From positions 1,444,588 to 1,508,587 of the forward strand of contig NZ_CP056199.1 of assembly GCF_013782625.1 (NCBI RefSeq): DNA of 64,000 nucleotides, read 5' to 3'. The stretch comes from Enterobacter sp. RHBSTW-00994. Lineage in GTDB: Bacteria; Pseudomonadota; Gammaproteobacteria; Enterobacterales; Enterobacteriaceae. Below the pieces are notes generated by a model. It worked only from the letters and a program-made list of their open reading frames with translations, did not search any database and had not been told where the DNA came from. Positions 18,625 through 28,951 of the stretch are shown here, in pieces. The position numbers and the translations under genes are program-made. Each line of letters starts with the position of its first letter. The first letter of the stretch is position 1.

Positions 18625-18742
18625 AAATATCTACAAGTGATACTTTAAGTTAAAAAATGGTTAATGCAAGTTTAAAATCTTGACGTACAGCACAGGATGA
18701 AAAAAGAGTGTGTTGCCGGGGAATGACACCGGCAACGGGGGA

Positions 18743-19558
18743 TCAGGCGTCGAACGGGGAAGCGGTATCGAGCACGGCCTGAATGACATTCAGTGCGCCC
18801 TGGTGGTTGTTATCGTCAGTGGCAAAATGGCTGATCGCTTTGATGTTTTCTGCGGCATTACCCATGGCAAATGAATACTTCACCAGCCTGAGCATTTCGG
18901 CATCGTTGCCGCTGTCACCGATGGCGACACACTCCTGTGGCGAGATTTTCCAGCGCTTCAGTAACCGGCTGATGCCATTGGCTTTGTGCAGGCCTGGGAT
19001 AATCAAATCGACAAAGCCAAACCCGCTGGTGACAGGTTTCATAATGCCGTCCAGCGACACATGCAGCTTATCGATTAAACCAGGGATATCACTGTCTGGC
19101 AGATTCAGGGAGAACTTGAACAGCACATCGTCGATCTCACGGTAATCGCTGATGCGTTTTAAGCGGTGATAGTGCTTTGACATCAGTGCCACAAACTCTT
19201 CCGGCGCGGTATTGCTCACATAGGCGCTGTCCAGACCGCAGGCCACGAAGTTAAGCTGTTTATCCTTGAGCAGTTCACCAATCACAATTTGTGACTCATG
19301 ACGAGTCAACTCGCCATGGAAAATCTGTTCCCCGTGTTCGAAAACCAGAGCGCCGTTTTCTGCCACAAAAGAGATCTGTTCTTTCAGTTCCGGGAAGAAG
19401 GAGATGAGCTGGTAATACTGGTTGCCGCTGGCGACAACAAATTCAATATTACGGGCTTTAAGTTGCTCGAATTGCGCCTGAAAGCGGATACGATCGTACT
19501 GCTTGGCATCATCAAGAAAAGTTCCGTCCATATCGGTGACGATAACTTTAACGGTCAT
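18743..19558 (-). CDS. ybiV: HAD-family sugar phosphatase YbiV
   Basis: This 271-aa Cof-type HAD hydrolase has motif [10 protein letters not shown] (Asp nucleophile and general acid), motif II VVASGNQ and motif [13 protein letters not shown]. coli YbiV dephosphorylates sugar phosphates including fructose-1-phosphate and ribose-5-phosphate. It is paralogous to YbjI at 54.5 kb ([13 protein letters not shown] is shared). A copy of the shared 16-bp element lies 70 bp upstream. Confidence 0.94.
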   Translation of the reverse strand: MTVKVIVTDMDGTFLDDAKQYDRIRFQAQFEQLKARNIEFVVASGNQYYQLISFFPELKEQISFVAENGALVFEHGEQIFHGELTRHESQIVIGELLKDKQLNFVACGLDSAYVSNTAPEEFVALMSKHYHRLKRISDYREIDDVLFKFSLNLPDSDIPGLIDKLHVSLDGIMKPVTSGFGFVDLIIPGLHKANGISRLLKRWKISPQECVAIGDSGNDAEMLRLVKYSFAMGNAAENIKAISHFATDDNNHQGALNVIQAVLDTASPFDA

Positions 19559-19628
19559 ACATTGCGCTCCTGAATATTACTGCGACCAGCAACATTCTAA
19601 TAACAACGTGACCTGAACCACAAATTTA

Positions 19629-19644
19629 TTTCATTCGAAAGTAA
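19629..19644 (+). promoter_or_regulatory. Shared 16-bp element, copy 2 (ybiV)
   Basis: TTTCATTCGAAAGTAA lies 70 bp upstream of ybiV. It is identical to the copies at 18609 and 23098 (opposite strand). Confidence 0.8.
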
Positions 19645-19648
19645 AAGC

Positions 19649-19674
19649 AAAACGGCAACCGACGTTGCCGTTTT
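19649..19674 (-). terminator. Terminator downstream of ybiW
   Basis: AAAACGGCAAC and GTTGCCGTTTT form a perfect 11-bp stem with a 4-nt loop, ending in T on either strand. Almost the same stem recurs at 23906 and 50787. A degraded CCTCTCCC...GTGAGGGGG palindrome follows at 19686-19720. Confidence 0.85.
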
Positions 19675-19725
19675 AGTGTTTTTATCCTCTCCCGCCAGTT
19701 GAGTGCCGGGGTGAGGGGGACTCTG

Positions 19726-22161
19726 TTACAGCGTATGTTCTGTACGCGCAATAATATCGTCCTGCGCATCTGGTGACAGGGCAGTGAAGAACGCTGAGTA
19801 ACCCGCTACGCGCACCACCAGATCGCGATACTGGTCCGGATGTTTCTTCGCTTCCAGCAGCGTTTCACGGGAGACAATGTTGTACTGAATATGCCAACCT
19901 TTATGTACTTCAAAGAACGTACGCAGCAGTACCATCAGCTTCTGGCGGTCACTGTCATTCTCCAGCGTTGACGGATTCAATTTCTGGTTTAACAGCACGC
20001 CGCCCAGAATGGCTTCCGTTGGTAATTTACCGACGGAGCCGATGACTGCAGTTGGGCCGAGATGGTCTGTACCCGATGCCGGGCTTGCCCCTTCAGCCAG
20101 CGGCGTGTGCGCTTTACGTCCGTCCGGTGTCGCCATGGTGGCTGCGCCAAACGGCACGTTAGCTGAAATTGAGGACGTACCGGCGTAGTAGTTCCCTCCA
20201 ATTGGGCCACGGCCATAGCGCGGGTTGTGGTACTGCTTCAGCTCTTCGATATAGGTTGCATAGGCACGGGTGAGCAGTAAGTCCACACTGTCATCGTCGT
20301 TACCGTACTTCGGTGCACCGTTGATCAGACGTTGGCGCAACTGTTCGTGAGTCAGCCCTTCGTAATCATCGGCCAGTGCGGCAGCAAGCTGTTGCTGGCC
20401 GATCGCACCCTGTTCGAAGACCAGTTTCTTCACAGCAGCCAGGCTGTTACCGAGGTTAGCAATGCCGACCTGGAGACCTGAAACCCAGTCATACTTCGCG
20501 CCGCCTTGCTTAATGCTCTTCGCGCGTTCAATACAGTCGTCGACCAGGGCCGAGCAGAGAATATCGTGCACGTTCTCTTCCAGCATGGTATCCACCACGT
20601 ACTCAATCTCGATGGATTTACGCGTGTAGTAACGGATCTGGGTATCCCAGGCCGCCATGACCTCGTCGAAATTATCGAAATTACCGGCAGAAAGAGCCTT
20701 TTCCTGAGGCAGGAAGACTTTTCCGCTGGTGGCATCGCGGCCGCCTTCCAGTGCGGCCAGCATCACGCGGGCGAAGTTAATAAAGCTCATGCCCGTACAG
20801 CGATAGCCCCACTTACCACCCACTGCGGTTTCGATACAGCCAATGGCGGCATAGTCGTAGGCATCTTCTCTCTCTATGCCGAGTTTGATGAATTCCGGGA
20901 TCACGATTTCATCGTTGTTAAAGGCGGGCATACCAAAGCCACAGCGAATGACCTGCACGCAGGCATCGAGGAAATCGTTGCTCATGCCAGCATGGTAACG
21001 CACGCTCAGGTTTGGCTGTGTTGAGCGCAGGCGGCCGCAGGATTCCAGAATGGCGTAAGAGAGTGGATTCACCGCATCCATTGGCTCGCCATTGATCAGC
21101 GTTTGTCCGCCGATGGTGACGTTCTGGTACAGCGGGCTACCCGCAGAGGCTTTAGAGTGCGAGCCGGAGCGGATCTTGTTCACTTCCAGCAGCTTCAGCC
21201 AGCAGCTGTGCAGCAGCTCGATGGCGTGCTCGCGGTCAAGGCTCTGGTTCAGTTCCACGTCGCGGCGATAGTACGGATAGAGATACTGGTCCATACGGGC
21301 AAACGATACGGAGTGACCGTTGGATTCAATTTGCAGGATCAACTGGATGAAGTAGCACAGCTGTAGCGCCTGCCAGAAGGTTTTTGGTGGTTCGTGGGCA
21401 ATCACATCGCAGTTTTCGGCCATTGCCAGCAGTTCATCGCGGCGGCTTTCACGGGTTTCGCTGGAGGCCATTTCGCGCGCCAGGCCAGCAAAACGTTTGA
21501 TATGCAGGCTCACCGCTTCCAGCACAATATCGATCGCTTTCAGGAATTGATCGCCGTGCAGGTCTTCCAGGTAGGTCAGGTTGATGCGGGAACGACGCTC
21601 GTCCACCTTGCGGCGCATGCCATCAAGACCTTCCTCCAGTACCAGCGGGAAGTTAACGGCCAGGTGTGCATCGCCTGATGTCATGTTGCCTTCGGCTTTG
21701 ATAATACCGGTTTCCAGCAGACCTTTTTGCTCATCAGTAAACATGCCGTAGCAGCGATCCTGTACGGTCTGACCACGCCACCAGGGGCAAATCTCATGTA
21801 AAACGCGTTTATTCTCTTCGCTTACCGCAAAGCCTGCACCAGGACGATCAGCCAGATCATCAATCTCTTTTTCTATCCAGGAGACGGTGTATTCCGGGAA
21901 GATGGGCGCGGCGCGCACTTCACTTGCCTGGTTACCGATAATCAACTCATCGTGTTTGATCCAGATGGTGCGTTGTGCCAGGTGATGCGCCAGGGCCAGT
22001 GCACGACGCACCGGGATAGGCTTGTCCATATGCTGTTGGTACATCTCGGTATAGTGCTGCGCGCGTTCGGTACAGACCGGCGGCTTAACGATATGCACCA
22101 GGGCGGTTTTGTGTGCCTTAATACGGTCGCTGAGCGTGTTGAGATTCAGAGTAGTCATCAT
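19726..22161 (-). CDS. ybiW: Glycyl-radical enzyme YbiW (pyruvate formate-lyase-like)
   Basis: This 811-aa protein (K-12: 810) has the active-site Cys442-x-Glu444 in AAIGCIETAVGG and the C-terminal glycyl-radical site VVRVAGYSAFF with Gly787. It belongs to the PFL/glycerol-dehydratase-like superfamily that works anaerobically on small diols or keto acids; its substrate is not established. The gene lies directly downstream of its activase ybiY, with two bases between them. Either of two ATGs (22161, 22158) may start it, after GAGGAT. Confidence 0.95.
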   Translation of the reverse strand: MMTTLNLNTLSDRIKAHKTALVHIVKPPVCTERAQHYTEMYQQHMDKPIPVRRALALAHHLAQRTIWIKHDELIIGNQASEVRAAPIFPEYTVSWIEKEIDDLADRPGAGFAVSEENKRVLHEICPWWRGQTVQDRCYGMFTDEQKGLLETGIIKAEGNMTSGDAHLAVNFPLVLEEGLDGMRRKVDERRSRINLTYLEDLHGDQFLKAIDIVLEAVSLHIKRFAGLAREMASSETRESRRDELLAMAENCDVIAHEPPKTFWQALQLCYFIQLILQIESNGHSVSFARMDQYLYPYYRRDVELNQSLDREHAIELLHSCWLKLLEVNKIRSGSHSKASAGSPLYQNVTIGGQTLINGEPMDAVNPLSYAILESCGRLRSTQPNLSVRYHAGMSNDFLDACVQVIRCGFGMPAFNNDEIVIPEFIKLGIEREDAYDYAAIGCIETAVGGKWGYRCTGMSFINFARVMLAALEGGRDATSGKVFLPQEKALSAGNFDNFDEVMAAWDTQIRYYTRKSIEIEYVVDTMLEENVHDILCSALVDDCIERAKSIKQGGAKYDWVSGLQVGIANLGNSLAAVKKLVFEQGAIGQQQLAAALADDYEGLTHEQLRQRLINGAPKYGNDDDSVDLLLTRAYATYIEELKQYHNPRYGRGPIGGNYYAGTSSISANVPFGAATMATPDGRKAHTPLAEGASPASGTDHLGPTAVIGSVGKLPTEAILGGVLLNQKLNPSTLENDSDRQKLMVLLRTFFEVHKGWHIQYNIVSRETLLEAKKHPDQYRDLVVRVAGYSAFFTALSPDAQDDIIARTEHTL

Positions 22162-22163
22162 AT

Positions 22164-23063
22164 TTATCCTCGTAAGGTCGCGGTTAACCCTTTCTGGCAG
22201 GCATACTGCTGCGCAAAGTCCAGTAGCGCAGGGTTATCCAGCGGTTTATCAGGGGCAGAGTAAGGTTGGTCGAGCAGGGTGTATTTGTTCATGCCCAGCG
22301 TGTGATAGGGCAGAAAATGGATGTCGTGAACGTTCAGTTCATCGGCGGCAAAATCAGTAATAGCGGTAATGGATGCTTCATCAGCGTTAAAGCCCTGGAT
22401 CAGCGGTACACGGATCGTAATCTGTTTTCCGGCGGCAGCCAGGCGTTTCAGGTTATCCAGAATCCGTTTTGCCGATCCGTCCGTCCACTGTTTGAAAACG
22501 TCACCCTCGACGTGTTTCAGGTCGGCCAGGAACAGATCGATATAGGGCAGGGATGGTTCGATATAGTGCCACGGCACGTGCAGGCAAGTTTCGACCGCCG
22601 TATGTATGCCCTGATCGTGGCTGGATTTAAACAGGGAAAGGGCGAGATCCGGGTTCATAAAGGGTTCGCCACCGGAGAGGGTGATCCCGCCGCCGCTTCG
22701 ATCGTAAAATGGTTTATCGCGCAAAACGGTCGCCATAATCTCCGGGACCTGCTGCTCTTCGCCGCAAACGGTGAGTGCCTGCGTCGGGCAACATGAGGTG
22801 AGGGTGTCGAGCGTCTCTTCGCTCAGTTTTTCGCGGTGGATGACCAGCCCATTCAGCGTGCGATCGATAATGCCCGGCGCCGCCTGTTGGCACAGGTCGC
22901 ACCCTTCAAGACACAGGCGAGCGTCAAACAGCACATCCCGCGTGCGGGAACGGCTTTCCGGGTTCTGACACCAGCGACAGCCCAGTGAGCAACCTTTCAG
23001 GAACACCACGGTACGAATTCCGGGGCCATCGTGGGTAGAATAACGCTGAATATTGAAGATCAT
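22164..23063 (-). CDS. ybiY: Glycyl-radical-enzyme activating enzyme YbiY
   Basis: This 299-aa radical SAM protein has the cluster motif CSLGCRWC (Cys-x3-Cys-x2-Cys) near residue 26, followed by a ferredoxin-like insert with [19 protein letters not shown] is the SAM-binding loop. It would generate the glycyl radical on YbiW at the cost of SAM, under anaerobic conditions. The pair ybiY-ybiW is transcribed divergently from fsaA, and the 129-bp gap contains a copy of the shared 16-bp element. Confidence 0.94.
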   Translation of the reverse strand: MIFNIQRYSTHDGPGIRTVVFLKGCSLGCRWCQNPESRSRTRDVLFDARLCLEGCDLCQQAAPGIIDRTLNGLVIHREKLSEETLDTLTSCCPTQALTVCGEEQQVPEIMATVLRDKPFYDRSGGGITLSGGEPFMNPDLALSLFKSSHDQGIHTAVETCLHVPWHYIEPSLPYIDLFLADLKHVEGDVFKQWTDGSAKRILDNLKRLAAAGKQITIRVPLIQGFNADEASITAITDFAADELNVHDIHFLPYHTLGMNKYTLLDQPYSAPDKPLDNPALLDFAQQYACQKGLTATLRG

Positions 23064-23097
23064 TTTTTCGCCTCTCGTGTTGCATATGAAGATTAAA

Positions 23098-23113
23098 TTA
23101 CTTTCGAATGAAA
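23098..23113 (-). promoter_or_regulatory. Shared 16-bp element, copy 3 (ybiY / fsaA)
   Basis: The reverse strand reads TTTCATTCGAAAGTAA, identical to the copies before ybiU and ybiV. It lies 35 bp upstream of ybiY and 78 bp upstream of the divergent fsaA, with extended arms ACTTTC/GAAAGT. Confidence 0.8.
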
Positions 23114-23191
23114 GTTATCTTGATATGGGTCAACTCTTGAGCGGGTTTTGCCGTGATAGGGTTAGTGCAGGCTAATTTTGAGGGTTACATC

Positions 23192-23854
23192 ATGGAACTT
23201 TATCTCGACACATCCGACGTTGCGGCAGTTAAAAAGCTGGCGCGTGTTTTCCCGCTGGCGGGGGTAACAACCAACCCAAGCATTGTGGCAGCCGGGAAAA
23301 AACCGCTGGAGGTGTTACTGCCGGAATTGCATGACGCAATGGGCGGGAAAGGGCGACTGTTCGCTCAGGTGATGGCAACGACCGCTGAAGGGATGGTGGA
23401 AGATGCGCGCAAACTCCGCGCGATTATTCAAGACCTGGTGGTGAAAGTCCCTGTGACGGCAGAAGGTCTGGCGGCCATCAAAGTGCTGAAGGCTGAAGGG
23501 ATCCCGACGTTGGGAACGGCTGTCTATGGTGCAGCCCAGGGCATGTTGTCTGCTCTGGCGGGAGCAGAGTACGTCGCACCTTACGTTAACCGTGTCGATG
23601 CCCAGGGCGGTGACGGGATCCAGACCGTTGCGGAATTACAGCAATTGCTGACGCTGCACGCGCCACAGTCAAAAGTGCTGGCGGCGAGCTTTAAGACGCC
23701 GCGTCAGGCGCTGGATTGTCTGCTGGCGGGATGTGAGTCGATTACATTGCCGCTGGATGTCGCACAGCAGTTTATCACTTCACCAGCGGTTGATGCCGCT
23801 GTCGCGAAGTTTGAACAGGACTGGCAGAGCGCGTTTGGGCGAACGTCGATTTAA
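23192..23854 (+). CDS. fsaA: Fructose-6-phosphate aldolase FsaA
   Basis: This 220-aa transaldolase-family enzyme cleaves fructose-6-phosphate to dihydroxyacetone and glyceraldehyde-3-phosphate. The Schiff-base Lys85 is in DLVVKVPVT, and [12 protein letters not shown] is the family signature. The frame extends back to 23153, but ATG 23192 ([10 protein letters not shown]) matches the family and follows GAGGGTT. Its divergence from ybiYW and the shared operator suggest a joint role in dihydroxyacetone/glycerol-type metabolism. Confidence 0.95.
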   Translation: MELYLDTSDVAAVKKLARVFPLAGVTTNPSIVAAGKKPLEVLLPELHDAMGGKGRLFAQVMATTAEGMVEDARKLRAIIQDLVVKVPVTAEGLAAIKVLKAEGIPTLGTAVYGAAQGMLSALAGAEYVAPYVNRVDAQGGDGIQTVAELQQLLTLHAPQSKVLAASFKTPRQALDCLLAGCESITLPLDVAQQFITSPAVDAAVAKFEQDWQSAFGRTSI

Positions 23855-23875
23855 TTGATGCGGCCTGATGCCCAC

Positions 23876-23935
23876 ACTCCCTCACAGGGAGAGAGGGCAA
23901 ACACGAAAACGGCAACCCGAGGGTTGCCGTTTGTT
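23876..23935. terminator. REP-like palindrome plus bidirectional terminator between fsaA and moeB
   Basis: CTCCCTCACAGGGAGAGAGGG (23878-23897 region) is a small palindrome. It is followed by AACGGCAACCC/GGGTTGCCGTT at 23908-23931, which would terminate both convergent genes. Confidence 0.8.
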
Positions 23936-24688
23936 TTAGCCCCCACACACCTCACACCCAGGGTTTCGCATCAGTTTCATCTCACGAAACTGGCAGGTCA
24001 TCGCGTCATACATCACGATTTTCCCCGCAGCCGGTGTGCCGTAATGGGCTAACACTTTGATGGCTTCCATGGCCTGCAACGACCCTATCACCCCGACCAG
24101 CGGCGCCATCACCCCCGCTTCCACACAGGTCAGCGCATTTTCACCAAACAGACGGCTTAAACAGCGATAGCAGGGCTCATTCTCGGCGTAGGTAAATACG
24201 CTGATTTGCCCTTCCATGCGGATAGCCGCGCCGGAAACCAGCGGAATTTTATGGGCAAAACAGCCTGCATTCAGCTGATTGCGAATGGCGACGTTATCGG
24301 TGCAGTCCAGCACCAGATCGTGCCGGGCAATTTGCGCGAACAGCGCGTCGTCATCCAGCATGGCATCAATGAGCGTGAACTGAACGTGAGGATTAATACG
24401 TGCCAGAGCCTGGCGCGCAGAGTCGACTTTCGGTTCGCCAACGGTCGCGTCGCTGTGTAGCGTCTGACGTTGCAGATTGGAGACCGACACCGTATCGAAA
24501 TCCAGCAACGTCATACGGCCTGTGCCCGCAGCAGCCAGATACTGTGCGGCTGCGCAGCCCAGTCCCCCCAGTCCGACAACCAGGACGTTAGCGGCCTTGA
24601 GGGCTTCCTGACCGTCAAAATCGAAACCGCGCAGCACAATCTGGCGGTTATATCGCAGCATCTCCTGATCGCTCAGTTCTACCGCCAT
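23936..24688 (-). CDS. moeB: Molybdopterin-synthase adenylyltransferase MoeB
   Basis: This 250-aa E1-like enzyme adenylates the C-terminal Gly of MoaD in molybdopterin synthesis. The Rossmann motif VVGLGGLGCAAAQYLA binds ATP. Two Cys pairs, CYRC and CEVC (the latter at the C-terminus), bind zinc. ATG 24688 (MAVELSDQEML) matches the family; the frame extends 15 codons further. It starts two bases after the moeA stop, so moeA-moeB form an operon. Confidence 0.95.
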   Translation of the reverse strand: MAVELSDQEMLRYNRQIVLRGFDFDGQEALKAANVLVVGLGGLGCAAAQYLAAAGTGRMTLLDFDTVSVSNLQRQTLHSDATVGEPKVDSARQALARINPHVQFTLIDAMLDDDALFAQIARHDLVLDCTDNVAIRNQLNAGCFAHKIPLVSGAAIRMEGQISVFTYAENEPCYRCLSRLFGENALTCVEAGVMAPLVGVIGSLQAMEAIKVLAHYGTPAAGKIVMYDAMTCQFREMKLMRNPGCEVCGG

Positions 24689-24690
24689 GA

Positions 24691-25923
24691 TTAGCCTCCG
24701 AACAGGTGGTTGAAGGTTTCCACCTCTACCCATTCACCGACATCCACATTGCCGCGCTCACGCTCAAGCACGATAAAGCAGTTCCCCTGGCTGAACGAAC
24801 TGAAAATATGCGAACCCTGATGACCCGTAGTGCTGACTTCCAGATCTCCATCGGCGTTGCGCGCCAGTATACCGCGCTGGAAATCGAGACGACCCGGCGA
24901 TTTCTTCAGCCGTGTTGCCGTTCGCACGCGCAGGCGTTCCGGAAGCGGGCTGGCGGTGTTACCAGAAAGTTTTGCCAGCAGCGGCTGCACCAGTTGATAG
25001 AAGGTCAGCGCCGCTGAAACCGGGTTACCCGGCAGGCCGCAGAACCAGCTGTGTTTCAGTTTGCCAAATGCGAAAGGTTTGCCCGGTTTGATGGCCAGTT
25101 TCCAGAAGCCGATTTCGCCCAGCTCGTCGAGAATGGTTTTGGTGTAATCCGCTTCGCCTACGGAGACGCCACCTGAACTGATCACCACGTCAGCGGAGGC
25201 ATCCGCTTCAATAAAGGCCGCACGCAGTTTCTCCGGGTCATCCGGAATGATCCCGAGGTTAACCACTTCACAGCCCAGTTGCTCCAGCATCAGATGGACC
25301 GCCAGACGGTTGGTGTCATAAATCTGACCGTCATGCAGTGGCTGCCCTGGCGACTGTAATTCATCTCCGGTTGAGAAAAGCGCCACGCGAACTTTACGGA
25401 TAACGTCAATATCGGCTATACCGAGCGATGCCAGCACGGGCAGTTCGGCGACCGTCAGTTTTTGTCCGGCCGTGAATACGGTTGCACCGCGCGTAATATC
25501 TTCACCCGCCCGGCGGATGTTCTGGCCGGCTTTAACACTGGCAGTAAAGCGGACACCGCCTTCGGTTTGTTCGGTTTCTTCCTGCATCACCACGGCATCA
25601 CAACCCGCGGGAACCGGCGCACCGGTCATAATCCGCACGCAACTGCCTGCTGGCCATTCACCGCTAAACGGCTGACCGGCGAACGCTTTACCGGCGACAG
25701 GCAACGCGGCTCCCGTCTGGATATCCGCCAGGCGTACCGCGTAACCGTCCATTGCGGAGTTATCGAATCCTGGCACGTTGAGTGGGGAGACGATATCGCG
25801 CGCAACAATACGACCAAAACAGCGCACTAACGGCAGTGTCTCCTGATCGTGCAACGGGGTGATGCGATCGAGCATCTGCGTGAGTGCCGTCTCAAGCGAC
25901 ATCAGTCCGGCGGTAAAATCCAT
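24691..25923 (-). CDS. moeA: Molybdopterin molybdenumtransferase MoeA
   Basis: This 410-aa enzyme inserts molybdate into adenylated molybdopterin. The stretches [23 protein letters not shown] and [14 protein letters not shown] are the hallmark loops, the last carrying active-site Asp residues. ATG 25923 ([14 protein letters not shown]) aligns with E. coli MoeA; the frame runs 12 codons further upstream but no good ribosome site supports that. Confidence 0.95.
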   Translation of the reverse strand: MDFTAGLMSLETALTQMLDRITPLHDQETLPLVRCFGRIVARDIVSPLNVPGFDNSAMDGYAVRLADIQTGAALPVAGKAFAGQPFSGEWPAGSCVRIMTGAPVPAGCDAVVMQEETEQTEGGVRFTASVKAGQNIRRAGEDITRGATVFTAGQKLTVAELPVLASLGIADIDVIRKVRVALFSTGDELQSPGQPLHDGQIYDTNRLAVHLMLEQLGCEVVNLGIIPDDPEKLRAAFIEADASADVVISSGGVSVGEADYTKTILDELGEIGFWKLAIKPGKPFAFGKLKHSWFCGLPGNPVSAALTFYQLVQPLLAKLSGNTASPLPERLRVRTATRLKKSPGRLDFQRGILARNADGDLEVSTTGHQGSHIFSSFSQGNCFIVLERERGNVDVGEWVEVETFNHLFGG

Positions 25924-26112
25924 GGGTGGCTCCTGCGGGATAACAACGAAAGCGCCCATTATGGCAGAAAAGTGCCACTAACTGTATGACCCCATGGGCT
26001 TAGCCTTTACATCGCAGTTGCGTCTTTCTATATTCAAAAATCATCTGAAGTTTCATCGACGATAATGATATTTATAGAAAAAGCAGCAAGTCAGGCTGAT
26101 GGGTGATGTGAA

Positions 26113-27051
26113 ATGGTCAATGCGGTAATCGCAATTCATGGCGGGGCCGGGGCAATCACCCGTGCGCAGCTCAGTCCGGAGCAGGAAAAGCGTTATATTG
26201 ACGCGCTTTATACCATTGTGGAGACCGGCCAGCGCATGCTGGAAGCTGGCGAGAGCGCGCTGGATGTTGTTACCGAGGCGGTACGTCTGCTGGAAGAGTG
26301 CCCGCTTTTTAATGCCGGTATCGGTTCCGTGTTTACCCGCGATGAAACACACGAACTGGATGCATGTGTGATGGACGGAGCAAGCCTGAAGGCGGGAGCT
26401 GTCGCCGGAGTGAGTCATCTGCGTAATCCCGTTCTTGCTGCGCGACAGGTCATGGAACACAGTCCCCATGTCCTGCTGACAGGTGCAGGTGCAGAGCAAT
26501 TCGCTTTTGAACAAGGAATGGAATCGGTATCGCCGGAGATATTTTCCACGCCTGAACGTTATCAGCAGTTGCTGGAGGCGCGTTCAGCCGGCGTGACTCG
26601 CCTGGATCACGCCGCTCCGCTGGATGAACGCAGCAAAATGGGCACGGTCGGTGCAGTTGCCCTCGATAAAGCGGGCAACCTGGCGGCGGCAACCTCGACG
26701 GGCGGAATGACCAATAAATTGCCGGGACGGGTTGGCGATAGCCCACTACCCGGAGCGGGATGCTACGCCAACAATGCGACGGCGGCTGTCTCCTGTACCG
26801 GAACGGGCGAAGTGTTTATTCGGGCTCTCGCCGCTTATGACATTACCGCGCTGATGGATTACGGCGGGTTAAGCCTTGCCGAGGCCTGTGAGCGTGTGGT
26901 GATGGAAAAATTGCCCGCTCTGGGGGGGCGCGGGGGATTAATTGCCGTCGATCACGAAGGAAACGTGGCGTTGCCCTTTAACAGCGAAGGAATGTACCGC
27001 GCCTGGGGGTATGCCGGGGATGAACCCAGCACAGGAATTTATCGTGAATAA
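26113..27051 (+). CDS. iaaA: Isoaspartyl peptidase / L-asparaginase IaaA
   Basis: This 312-aa Ntn-hydrolase is made as a precursor that cleaves itself before Thr178 ([12 protein letters not shown]), which becomes the nucleophile. It starts [14 protein letters not shown], the plant-type asparaginase signature. It degrades isoaspartyl dipeptides. GTGATGTGAA lies before the ATG. It is followed by gsiA after 11 bp, so peptide uptake and hydrolysis are expressed together. Confidence 0.95.
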   Translation: MVNAVIAIHGGAGAITRAQLSPEQEKRYIDALYTIVETGQRMLEAGESALDVVTEAVRLLEECPLFNAGIGSVFTRDETHELDACVMDGASLKAGAVAGVSHLRNPVLAARQVMEHSPHVLLTGAGAEQFAFEQGMESVSPEIFSTPERYQQLLEARSAGVTRLDHAAPLDERSKMGTVGAVALDKAGNLAAATSTGGMTNKLPGRVGDSPLPGAGCYANNATAAVSCTGTGEVFIRALAAYDITALMDYGGLSLAEACERVVMEKLPALGGRGGLIAVDHEGNVALPFNSEGMYRAWGYAGDEPSTGIYRE

Positions 27052-27062
27052 GGGGGTACAAC

Positions 27063-28928
27063 GTGCCGCACAGTGAGGAACTGGACAGCCGGGAAGTTCT
27101 GGCGGTTCATCAGCTGAATATTGCGTTTCAGGAAGAGCGGCAGTTCATCCCCGCAGTAAAAAATCTGTCGTTTTCGCTTAACCGTGGAGAGACGCTGGCG
27201 ATTGTGGGGGAATCTGGTTCTGGGAAATCGGTCACGGCGCTGTCGTTAATGCGTCTGATTGAGCAGGCGGGTGGTAAGGTCAGCTGCGACAGCATGCTGC
27301 TGCGTCGACGTAACCAGCAGGTGATTGATTTATCTGAGCTTAGCTCGTCGCAAATGCAGGGCGTGCGTGGCGCGGACATCGCAATGATTTTCCAGGAGCC
27401 GATGACCTCGTTAAATCCGGTTTTTCCGGTGGGTGAGCAGATTGCCGAGTCCATCCGTTTACACCAGGGATTGAACGGTGATGAAGCACTGCTTGAAGCA
27501 AAACGCATGCTTGAACGCGTACGTATTCCCGAAGCGCAGGCCATGCTGTCACGATACCCGCACCAGCTTTCCGGCGGTATGCGCCAGAGAGTCATGATTG
27601 CGATGGCGTTATCGTGCCGCCCTGCGGTGCTTATCGCCGACGAACCGACGACCGCACTGGATGTCACGATTCAGGCTCAGATCCTGCAACTGATCAAAGT
27701 ACTCCAGCAGGAAATGGACATGGGGGTGATCTTTATCACCCATGACATGGGCGTGGTAGCGGACATTGCGGACAGCGTGCTGGTGATGTATCAGGGCGAA
27801 GCGGTAGAAATGGGCAGCGTAGAGCAAATCTTTCATGCGCCAGTTCACCCTTATACTCAGGCGCTACTCGCCGCTGTGCCGCGCCTGGGCGAGATGAAAG
27901 GGAGCGATCTTCCGCGACGTTTTCCGTTGGTTTGCCAGGCTTCCCCTGAACGCCAGTACGCAGAACAAGATACCGTCGTTGCGGGTGAACCGATCCTTCA
28001 GGTCCGCGGTCTGGTGACCCGTTTTCCCCTGCGCAGTGGGCTCTTTAATCGTGTGAAGCGCGAAGTCCATGCGGTTGAGAATGTCAGTTTTGATTTATGG
28101 CCTGGTGAAACGCTGGCGCTGGTGGGGGAATCGGGTTGCGGTAAATCCACCACCGGGCGAGCCTTGCTCAGGCTGGTGGGATCCCAGGAGGGGAGTATTA
28201 CCTTCAATGGCGAGCGTATCGATACCCTTGCACCCGGCAAGTTGCAGCCGTTACGACGAGATATTCAGTTTATTTTTCAGGATCCGTATGCCTCCCTCGA
28301 TCCTCGTCAAACGGTAGGGTATTCGATCATGGAACCGTTGCGGGTTCATAACCTGCTCCACGGTGACGCGGCTCAGCGGCGTGTAGCGTGGTTGCTGGAG
28401 CGTGTAGGGTTACTGCCTGAACATGCCTGGCGTTATCCGCACGAGTTTTCTGGTGGTCAGCGTCAGCGTATCTGCATTGCCCGGGCGCTGGCGCTGAATC
28501 CGAAAGTGGTGATCGCCGATGAATCTGTCTCGGCGCTGGATGTCTCCATCCGGGCACAGATTATCAACTTACTGCTCGATTTACAGCGGGATATGGGTAT
28601 CGCCTTCTTGTTTATCTCCCACGATATGGCGGTGGTGGAGCGCATCAGTCATCGCGTGGCGGTGATGCTGATGGGTCAGATTGTTGAGATTGGCCCCCGC
28701 AGAGCGGTGTTTGAAAACCCGCAACATCCGTACACGCGCAAGCTGATGGCGGCAGTGCCGGTTGCTGATCCTTCACATCGCCACGGGCAGCGTGTGTTAC
28801 TGCAAGATGAGATGCCAGGCAATATTCGTAAACGGGGTGAGTCGATGGAGCGTGTCACGCTTCGTGAAGTTGGCCCCGGTCATTTCGTTGCACCGCCGCG
28901 TCAGGACAATGCATTCTCGCGGTTATAA
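27063..28928 (+). CDS. gsiA: Glutathione ABC importer, ATP-binding subunit GsiA
   Basis: This 621-aa fused double ATPase has Walker A GESGSGKS (about residue 50) and GESGCGKS (about 356), and signatures LSGGMRQRV and FSGGQRQRI. It powers the GsiBCD glutathione importer at the inner membrane. GTG 27063 is the start: the frame begins MPHSEELDS, which matches E. coli, and GGGGG lies just upstream. Confidence 0.95.
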   Translation: MPHSEELDSREVLAVHQLNIAFQEERQFIPAVKNLSFSLNRGETLAIVGESGSGKSVTALSLMRLIEQAGGKVSCDSMLLRRRNQQVIDLSELSSSQMQGVRGADIAMIFQEPMTSLNPVFPVGEQIAESIRLHQGLNGDEALLEAKRMLERVRIPEAQAMLSRYPHQLSGGMRQRVMIAMALSCRPAVLIADEPTTALDVTIQAQILQLIKVLQQEMDMGVIFITHDMGVVADIADSVLVMYQGEAVEMGSVEQIFHAPVHPYTQALLAAVPRLGEMKGSDLPRRFPLVCQASPERQYAEQDTVVAGEPILQVRGLVTRFPLRSGLFNRVKREVHAVENVSFDLWPGETLALVGESGCGKSTTGRALLRLVGSQEGSITFNGERIDTLAPGKLQPLRRDIQFIFQDPYASLDPRQTVGYSIMEPLRVHNLLHGDAAQRRVAWLLERVGLLPEHAWRYPHEFSGGQRQRICIARALALNPKVVIADESVSALDVSIRAQIINLLLDLQRDMGIAFLFISHDMAVVERISHRVAVMLMGQIVEIGPRRAVFENPQHPYTRKLMAAVPVADPSHRHGQRVLLQDEMPGNIRKRGESMERVTLREVGPGHFVAPPRQDNAFSRL

Positions 28929-28951
28929 CTTACAACAGGCAGGAGAACACA

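Noticed and set aside
20506-21024. 172-codon forward frame inside ybiW
   Set aside because: Shadow of the glycyl-radical enzyme gene; no ribosome site and no family resemblance.
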